From Planctomycetota bacterium (GTDB lineage: Bacteria > Planctomycetota > UBA8742 > SKZP01), in NCBI GenBank assembly GCA_007127275.1, contig SKZP01000108.1:1-8939 (forward strand): a stretch of 8,939 bases of DNA. Reading direction: 5' to 3'. How positions within the stretch are numbered: position 1 is the first letter of the stretch; each line of letters opens with the position of its first letter. A program made the translations under genes and the position numbers. Shown piece by piece: positions 4,373 through 8,939 of the stretch. The notes under the pieces were generated by a model. It made no database searches. It worked only from the letters and a program-made list of their open reading frames with translations, and was not told the DNA's origin.

Positions 4373-5590
4373 TCAACGGTGCGCCTCGTTGTAAAAGGCG
4401 ACAATTCCGTTGTAGAGGGCGCGCGCCAGTTCCTCGCGCATTTGGTTGTCGCGCAGATACGCCGCATCTTCGGCGTTCGTCATAAATCCCAACTCGGTTA
4501 ACGCGGCCGGCCATTTCGCGTCGGCGAGCACCATTAAGCGTCGGGTCGGGGTTTTCGCGCCACGGTCCAACGTCGGGGCGACCTTCAACTTCTGTGTCTG
4601 CACCGCCTCGGCGAGGCGCTTCGAGACGGACGCGTACTGTCCGCGGCCCCAGTAAAACGTCTCCACACCGCGTGCGCTGGAACGGTCGGCGGCGTTGGCA
4701 TGCACGGAGAGGAACAGGATGGCACCGCTCTCCTCGGTCATCTCCACGCGCTCGGTAAGCGTCGGGTAGCTGTCGTCGTCGCGGGTCAGCGCTACCGGAA
4801 AGCCGGCCGCTTCGAGGTACCGCACCAGGCGAAGGCTCACGTCGAGCGCGATCTCTTTCTCTTCCATGCCGTGCGCAATGGCGCCCGGGTCGTGGTCGCC
4901 GTGGCCGGGGTCGATCATGATCACGTCCCCGCGACGCGGGGTGCGAAACGGTTCGAGCAGCGGCGTCTCCCCCTGCGGCAGGTTGGCACGACGCAACCCA
5001 CCGCGGTCACCGTCACCGTCGCCGAACAGGGTGCGCAAGGCATCCGGCGGGGGATTGTCGAACAAACTCGCACGACGGCCCGCGTTTGACTCGCCAGCGT
5101 TTTCGCGCGCGGCCGTGGCGCCGGATTGGCTTTGCCGCGGCGGCGGCGTAACGAGCTGCGTACCGTCCGTTGCGGGGCGAGCGCCTCCACCGCTGCGGCC
5201 CGCTGGAGCGTGGCTTGCGGCGGGGGCGGCGCCGCCGTTGCTGCCGGCGGAGGATACGCGCGCTGGACGCGGTGCGTCGAACAGCGAGCCTTGCGAGGGA
5301 GCGGCGCGGGAGTTTGTCGGCGTAGAGGCCGCGGGCGCCCCGGATGCCCCTGGCGCCGCGCCGTTGCCGCCTGTGCCCGAGCCGAAGGAGAAAACGCTCT
5401 GGCCCGACGTTTGAGTAGCCGGAGTTGTGCCCCCGCGTGCGCTGCGCTCGCTCCCCGCAAACTGCGCACAAGAGAGCGCTCCCGCCACAAGCAGCGACAC
5501 TGCCGCCACGCCCAAAATGCGTCGCAAGTCGTCGACTTCGCACAGCCACCGCTTCGAATTCATCACCACCCGGCTTGCATACAACGGCAT
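4373..5590 (-). CDS. N-acetylmuramoyl-L-alanine amidase (Amidase_3) with long disordered linker
   Basis: The 405-residue product has a basic N-terminus, a hydrophobic export segment (about 25-40, ending AGALSC), a low-complexity linker rich in Ala, Gly, Ser and Pro (about 45-215) and a C-terminal Amidase_3 domain (222-403). Such enzymes cut the MurNAc-L-Ala amide bond of peptidoglycan in the periplasm. Zinc ligands are His230 in IDPGHGDHDPGA, Glu244 in MEEKEIALD and His298 in LSVHANA; catalytic Glu366 lies in ALTELGFMTN. Only 68 residues separate His298 and Glu366, too few for the inhibitory helix insertion of E. coli AmiA/B/C. The lipobox at Cys41 (ALSC) is non-canonical, so lipoprotein status is uncertain. 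SLFD-x-P-x-P occurs twice in the linker (102 and 175). Start ATG 5590 is preferred for its AGGA seven bases upstream; the frame is open to 5689. The gene converges on thiD and diverges from the large lipoprotein gene. Confidence 0.92.
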   Translation of the reverse strand: MPLYASRVVMNSKRWLCEVDDLRRILGVAAVSLLVAGALSCAQFAGSERSARGGTTPATQTSGQSVFSFGSGTGGNGAAPGASGAPAASTPTNSRAAPSQGSLFDAPRPARVSSAGSNGGAAPAASHAPAGRSGGGARPATDGTQLVTPPPRQSQSGATAARENAGESNAGRRASLFDNPPPDALRTLFGDGDGDRGGLRRANLPQGETPLLEPFRTPRRGDVIMIDPGHGDHDPGAIAHGMEEKEIALDVSLRLVRYLEAAGFPVALTRDDDSYPTLTERVEMTEESGAILFLSVHANAADRSSARGVETFYWGRGQYASVSKRLAEAVQTQKLKVAPTLDRGAKTPTRRLMVLADAKWPAALTELGFMTNAEDAAYLRDNQMREELARALYNGIVAFYNEAHR

Positions 5591-5977
5591 GAAACCATCC
5601 TTTCGGTACGTTTGCAGAATCACAGACGGCGAGCGCCCCCTCGCGTTACAAGGCGGACGGCGCACAGCGCACGGCGACCGTGACTGCACCCGTATCGGTT
5701 ATCCCGGCGGTGTGCTTGATGCGAGCGGCGCATAACGGCCACCTCGGCAAAACGGACGTTCCGGGCTCCGTGGCCAGCCACGACTCCCCCTCCCTCCCAA
5801 AGGTGGCGCCCACCCTGTTAGGTGAAGCAGCTGTCCGGACCAGGAAGCACCTGCGAGCAATTCGTGCATACGGGCCTTTCCACTCGACCGCTTTGCCCTG
5901 GGACGGCATACGGCGGCCCGCCCGCATGCAGCGTACGGGTTGGTCGCTGACGCTTCCCGGTTGGTTGTTGCGCACCG

Positions 5978-5997
5978 GGCGGACGCCGAGGTCCGCC
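5978..5997. other. Stable hairpin upstream of the lipoprotein gene
   Basis: GGCGGAC (5978-5984) and GTCCGCC (5991-5997) form a perfect 7-bp GC-rich stem with a 6-base loop. An alternative stem, CCCGGT (5956-5961) with ACCGGG (5974-5979), shares two bases with it, so the two cannot fully form together. No T-run follows. Confidence 0.5.
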
Positions 5998-6056
5998 GTA
6001 CGTTCGACCGGATGCGCGGTCTTGGAAGAGGTCGGGGCGCGTGAACGTGGGGCTTC

Positions 6057-6065
6057 TGGTATGAT
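6057..6065 (+). promoter_or_regulatory. Candidate extended -10 promoter for the lipoprotein gene
   Basis: TGGTATGAT fits the extended -10 pattern TGnTATAAT with one mismatch and sits 48 bp before ATG 6114. No good -35 hexamer is found at the usual spacing, which is tolerated for extended -10 promoters. The assignment assumes a sigma-70-like consensus in this organism. Confidence 0.3.
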
Positions 6066-6113
6066 GCTGGATGAGGTGCCTTCCGCTCGGTTCTTTGTTG
6101 TTGCCGGTTTCTT

Positions 6114-8720
6114 ATGCGCTTGCCCGAGTTTCGTGTTTTCAGTGAGTCGGTTGGTTCGCAGGGGGGGTGGCTGTTGCTGGCCAGCGTCGCCGCGGTGCTG
6201 GCGTTTGCGACCACCGGCTGTACCGGCGACGACGACTCCGCCGAGTATGTCGTGGTGAACGGCGAGGGGGATTCGCCTTCTCGCGGCGAGCCTACGACCG
6301 AGGGGGAGCCGGCGGTTCTTGAAGTGGTGAATACCTACGAGGCTTCCGTCGCCATTCACCGCAACGACGAGCGGCGGCCGGTGCTCGAGCTTGCGCCACA
6401 CGAGATTGGCCGGGTGGAACTCGAGCTCGGCACGGAGGTGCAACTCTACGTCGCCGACGCCGGCGAGCACGAGATTCGCCACCCCGGCATTGAGTTCACG
6501 CCGATTGGAAACGCGCGGTACGTGTGGGATTTGCACGGCCGGGGCCGTTTCGTCCAAACCGCCATTCGCCAGGGAAAGCCGACCGGCGAGCCCGAGCCGC
6601 CTCATCCGTATGATTCCGGCTTTGAGCGCCTCGGCGTGAGTGTCTTTCGCGTGCGCTACGGCTTACTCGACGCGGCAACCGAGATTGAGCCCCGCCGGGG
6701 CAGAGCGCCGCGGAAGGTCTACCGGCACCTTGCGACGCGTCGCTCGGGCGAGATTGAGGAAGTTCCGGCAGACTTGCTCGAGGCGGCACTGTTTCGCCAG
6801 CCGGAGGCGTATCTGCCGCAGGAGCAGTCGGCGCTTGTACCGCGAGCCGTTCAAGCGTGGCCGGGAGATTACGGCATGCGCTTGCTCCCGCTCGTGCGTC
6901 TCGGCGACGAGCAAGTGATCGGCGCCGTTTCCGAGTCCTTGATTGCGCATCCGGATCCGAGCCTTGCGCGGCACCTGCGGGAGAGGTTGCGCGAAGTGGG
7001 CGCGGAGTCGGTGCCCGAGCCGAAGCGACGGGCCTACGCACGCATTCTCGCCGCGTGTGGAACGAGGAGCGACCTCGAAGCGGTCTGGGAGGCGACGACG
7101 CATCACGTCGGGCGGCGCCATCTCCTACTCGCGCTGCAAGCCGAAAGCGGCAGCCCGGTGGTCGTCGAGTTCTTTCTGCGCCGGCTGCTCTCCGACGACC
7201 CGAACCTCGTGCACGAGGCTTGGGAGTTCTTGCTCGAGCCGGTGGTGCTACGGGATCCCATGGTGCTCGCCACGGCGAAGATGCACATTGAAACCAACTG
7301 GACCATCACGCAGGAGGTGCGCGACGCGAAGTACCGCCGGTTGCTCCGGGCCGCGTTTCCCTTGGCCGCCTCGACCCCGTATTACCCGGCGGACCTTGTC
7401 GACTGGGTGATGCTCGAGGTACTGCACCGCCTGGATTCGGAAGAGGTACGGCGGGCGCTCGAGCACTTCGTCGACAAGCGCGCCGAGGGCATTCGGATAT
7501 TGCACGAGGCGTTTCCGCACTTGCCGCCGAGCAAGCGACGCATGATCATTGCCCGCCCGCTGATTGACGAGCACCGGCTGTATCCGGAACTGGAAGCGCT
7601 GCTCTTCGACGCTGTAAACGACCGCTACTGGGAGGACATCGCCCGGCCGGCGCTGCGTCGCCTGGTGCGCGACGGGCAGATGCGCAACGAAGAGTTCCGC
7701 ACCAAGATTCGCGAGCGCATTGACGAGGTCGAGCGCCCCGTCAACCGACGTCGCGCCCTTGCGTTGTTCCAAGAAGGGTGGCGCACCATGCTGATGAATC
7801 TCGAGCCGGAGAGCCTCGGCATGACCGAGGAGGCGCGTCGCGAGCAACTGCTCGAGTGGGTGCTTCACGGCGTTGACTCCCAGGTGGCGCGGCACAGTTT
7901 CGAGAGTCTGTGGGAGGTGTTACAGGACGAAGAGCGCGCCGAGTTGTTGCAGACGTTCGTGGCCCGTTTCGACGAGGTGCCGCCGGACAACCGCGCCATA
8001 ATCCTGTTCGCGCTGATTGATCATGTGCGCCTGTTTCGGGACCTTGACGCCGAGCCGTGGGTCGAGAAGCGAGTGGTACGCTCGCTGACGGAGCGGGCGC
8101 TACGTGACGACGCGCCGGGGGTGCGAGAAATCGCGTTCGGCACGCTGGCGCGCGACCGGCAGTGGTACCGCGAGCCCTACGTGCGCAAGCTGCTCGACGA
8201 AGCCGTCCTCGCGGAGCCACGCGGCAGCAACTACCACACCTTCCGGGCGATACTGCTCGAACGAGAGGCCCGCGAGGCCAGCCGTCGCGTCCGACAGGGA
8301 GACCCCGTGGCGCGCGAGTTTCTTTCCTCGCTACTGAATTCGAACTACGACCGCGCCGTCGTCGCGGCGATCGACGGGCTGGCCCGCGCGAACTGCGACG
8401 ACGCCATTGACGTACTTGTCTTGCAGTACTACGCGCTCACCCCGCCCATGCGTGTGCGGACCTTGCTTGCCTTGGCCGAGGCAAGGACCTTGCCCGTCGA
8501 GATATACGTCGAGGCCGCACGGAGCGAGCGAATGATGGAGCGGCGCATGGTCTACCGTGCCCTGCTCAAGCGGCTGGACCGCACCGGCGACGACTACCTT
8601 GAAGAGCTGCTCCAGCTGCTCATTTCCCGCGAGCCCGACGCCGACTTACGCGACGCGTTCGCAGAGTGGGTTGAGGAATACCAAGCCGAGCCGGCCACGG
8701 GCACCATGCCGAATTGGTGA
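6114..8720 (+). CDS. Large predicted lipoprotein, alpha-helical repeat protein of unknown function
   Basis: The 868-residue product is not recognised as a named family. It begins with a signal-like segment (hydrophobic core about 19-33) and a lipobox-like TTGC with Cys36, then an acidic spacer (GDDDSAE and Glu/Gly/Pro-rich to about 65). Residues about 67-150 look beta-rich, with alternating hydrophobics and turns. From about 200 to 850 the chain is continuous amphipathic helix, rich in Glu, Arg and Leu, with recurring leucine/aromatic spacing; this suggests a HEAT-like or other alpha-solenoid, but repeat units are too diverged to delimit by eye. Two separated Cys residues occur late; no catalytic motif was seen. 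An outer- or inner-membrane-anchored scaffold is plausible inference. ATG 6114 has no Shine-Dalgarno sequence, and TGA at 6072-6074 closes the frame upstream, so no earlier start exists. The gene is single and divergent from the amidase. The frame stays open for 46 codons after its TGA stop. Confidence 0.75.
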   Translation: MRLPEFRVFSESVGSQGGWLLLASVAAVLAFATTGCTGDDDSAEYVVVNGEGDSPSRGEPTTEGEPAVLEVVNTYEASVAIHRNDERRPVLELAPHEIGRVELELGTEVQLYVADAGEHEIRHPGIEFTPIGNARYVWDLHGRGRFVQTAIRQGKPTGEPEPPHPYDSGFERLGVSVFRVRYGLLDAATEIEPRRGRAPRKVYRHLATRRSGEIEEVPADLLEAALFRQPEAYLPQEQSALVPRAVQAWPGDYGMRLLPLVRLGDEQVIGAVSESLIAHPDPSLARHLRERLREVGAESVPEPKRRAYARILAACGTRSDLEAVWEATTHHVGRRHLLLALQAESGSPVVVEFFLRRLLSDDPNLVHEAWEFLLEPVVLRDPMVLATAKMHIETNWTITQEVRDAKYRRLLRAAFPLAASTPYYPADLVDWVMLEVLHRLDSEEVRRALEHFVDKRAEGIRILHEAFPHLPPSKRRMIIARPLIDEHRLYPELEALLFDAVNDRYWEDIARPALRRLVRDGQMRNEEFRTKIRERIDEVERPVNRRRALALFQEGWRTMLMNLEPESLGMTEEARREQLLEWVLHGVDSQVARHSFESLWEVLQDEERAELLQTFVARFDEVPPDNRAIILFALIDHVRLFRDLDAEPWVEKRVVRSLTERALRDDAPGVREIAFGTLARDRQWYREPYVRKLLDEAVLAEPRGSNYHTFRAILLEREAREASRRVRQGDPVAREFLSSLLNSNYDRAVVAAIDGLARANCDDAIDVLVLQYYALTPPMRVRTLLALAEARTLPVEIYVEAARSERMMERRMVYRALLKRLDRTGDDYLEELLQLLISREPDADLRDAFAEWVEEYQAEPATGTMPNW

Positions 8721-8939
8721 GCCCTCACGCAAAGCGAGTGGCAAGATCCCAACTTGGCTCGTGTCATGGATGCGTTCCAGGAGGAAGCGTGCAACCTTCG
8801 CCCCGAGGTGCAGGCCTCGCGCAACCCCCGACGCACCATGCCGCGCCGTGACGTGACGTGACCTTGACGTCAGGCGGCCGGCGATGCCAGCGCGCTCGCT
8901 TCGAGTCGTCGCGCCAAACGGCTCAAAAAAATCCTTGAA
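8721..8939. other. Terminal stretch without a secure gene
   Basis: After the lipoprotein stop the same frame remains open for 46 codons to TGA 8859-8861. Beyond it are three tandem GTGAC pentamers (8848-8862) and a TGACGTCA palindrome (8865-8872). Short open frames run off the window end on both strands, but each is too short to assign. No clear terminator is seen for the lipoprotein gene. Confidence 0.4.

Larger units (their letters stand above)
5591..6113. other. Divergent intergenic region without a credible gene
   Basis: These 523 bp separate the amidase start from the lipoprotein start. Open frames cross it on both strands but have no family resemblance, no ribosome binding site and improbable composition. 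Visible structure: a CGTGG/CCACG hairpin with CCAG loop (5769-5782), an AGGTG (5820-5824) to CACCT (5849-5853) arm pair, overlapping hairpins at 5956-5997, five occurrences of RTACGG on either strand and a candidate promoter at 6057-6065. A small structured RNA is possible; I recognise no known RNA family. Confidence 0.5.

Noticed and set aside
5591..5689. 33-residue N-terminal extension of the amidase
   Set aside because: It adds a Cys/Arg-rich segment before the signal region; ATG 5590 has a better ribosome binding site and leaves a normal export signal.
5810..5870. Resemblance to bacterial SRP RNA (GTCCGGACCAGGAAGCA)
   Set aside because: The diagnostic arrangement GTCAGG-x-CCGGAAGG-x-AGCAG of the domain IV loop is not reproduced and no closing stem surrounds it.
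5646..6605. Long minus-strand open frame across the lipoprotein start
   Set aside because: It overlaps the lipoprotein gene antisense, has no start signal and no recognisable domain; GC-rich DNA often leaves such frames open.
8870..8939. 3' end of a minus-strand gene (FLSRLARRLEASALASPAA and stop)
   Set aside because: The composition is plausible but only 22 codons are visible, and a plus-strand frame from ATG near 8884 is equally open; more sequence is required to choose.

Overview
The window is GC-rich DNA from a Gram-negative-type bacterium. A peptidoglycan amidase with an export signal and a large predicted lipoprotein point to a periplasm. Phylum cannot be fixed from sequence alone. The mix of an OleA/FabH-III-like thiolase, a TylF-type methyltransferase, a Dps, a pirin and a large repeat-solenoid lipoprotein would suit Planctomycetota, Myxococcota or Bradymonadota-like lineages, but this is inference. 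Genes use standard stop codons. No rRNA, tRNA, CRISPR array or complete insertion sequence was recognised.

Layout. Positions 1-197 hold the 3' end of a SAM-dependent methyltransferase. A short gap with a dRS3-like hairpin (242-261) follows. Next is a thiolase-fold gene (291-1247) with the complete OleA-type active-site set but without its N-terminal region; homology starts abruptly beside the hairpin. A Dps-type mini-ferritin gene (1310-1756, +) faces a pirin-family gene (1991-2692, -). Between them are three copies of a palindromic repeat and a terminator-like hairpin. After a divergent region (2693-3045) with a 26-bp dyad and a paired palindromic repeat comes thiD (3046-3888, +), which converges on a peptidoglycan amidase (4373-5590, -). 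The 484 bp between thiD and the amidase gene are packed with repeats: a 94-bp palindromic element, a smaller related hairpin and a 177-bp MITE-like element with about 35-bp terminal inverted repeats. A 523-bp gap without a credible gene separates the amidase from a divergent 868-residue predicted lipoprotein (6114-8720, +). That gap holds hairpins, a recurring RTACGG motif and a candidate promoter. The last 219 bp contain an in-frame open extension beyond the lipoprotein stop codon and no secure gene.

The genes do not form one operon or pathway: orientation changes repeatedly and the products are unrelated (iron/oxidative-stress protection, thiamine synthesis, cell-wall remodelling, lipid condensation). 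The most distinctive features are the dispersed palindromic family, whose flanking arms differ between loci yet remain self-complementary within a locus, the truncated OleA-like gene, and the unrecognised helical-repeat lipoprotein.
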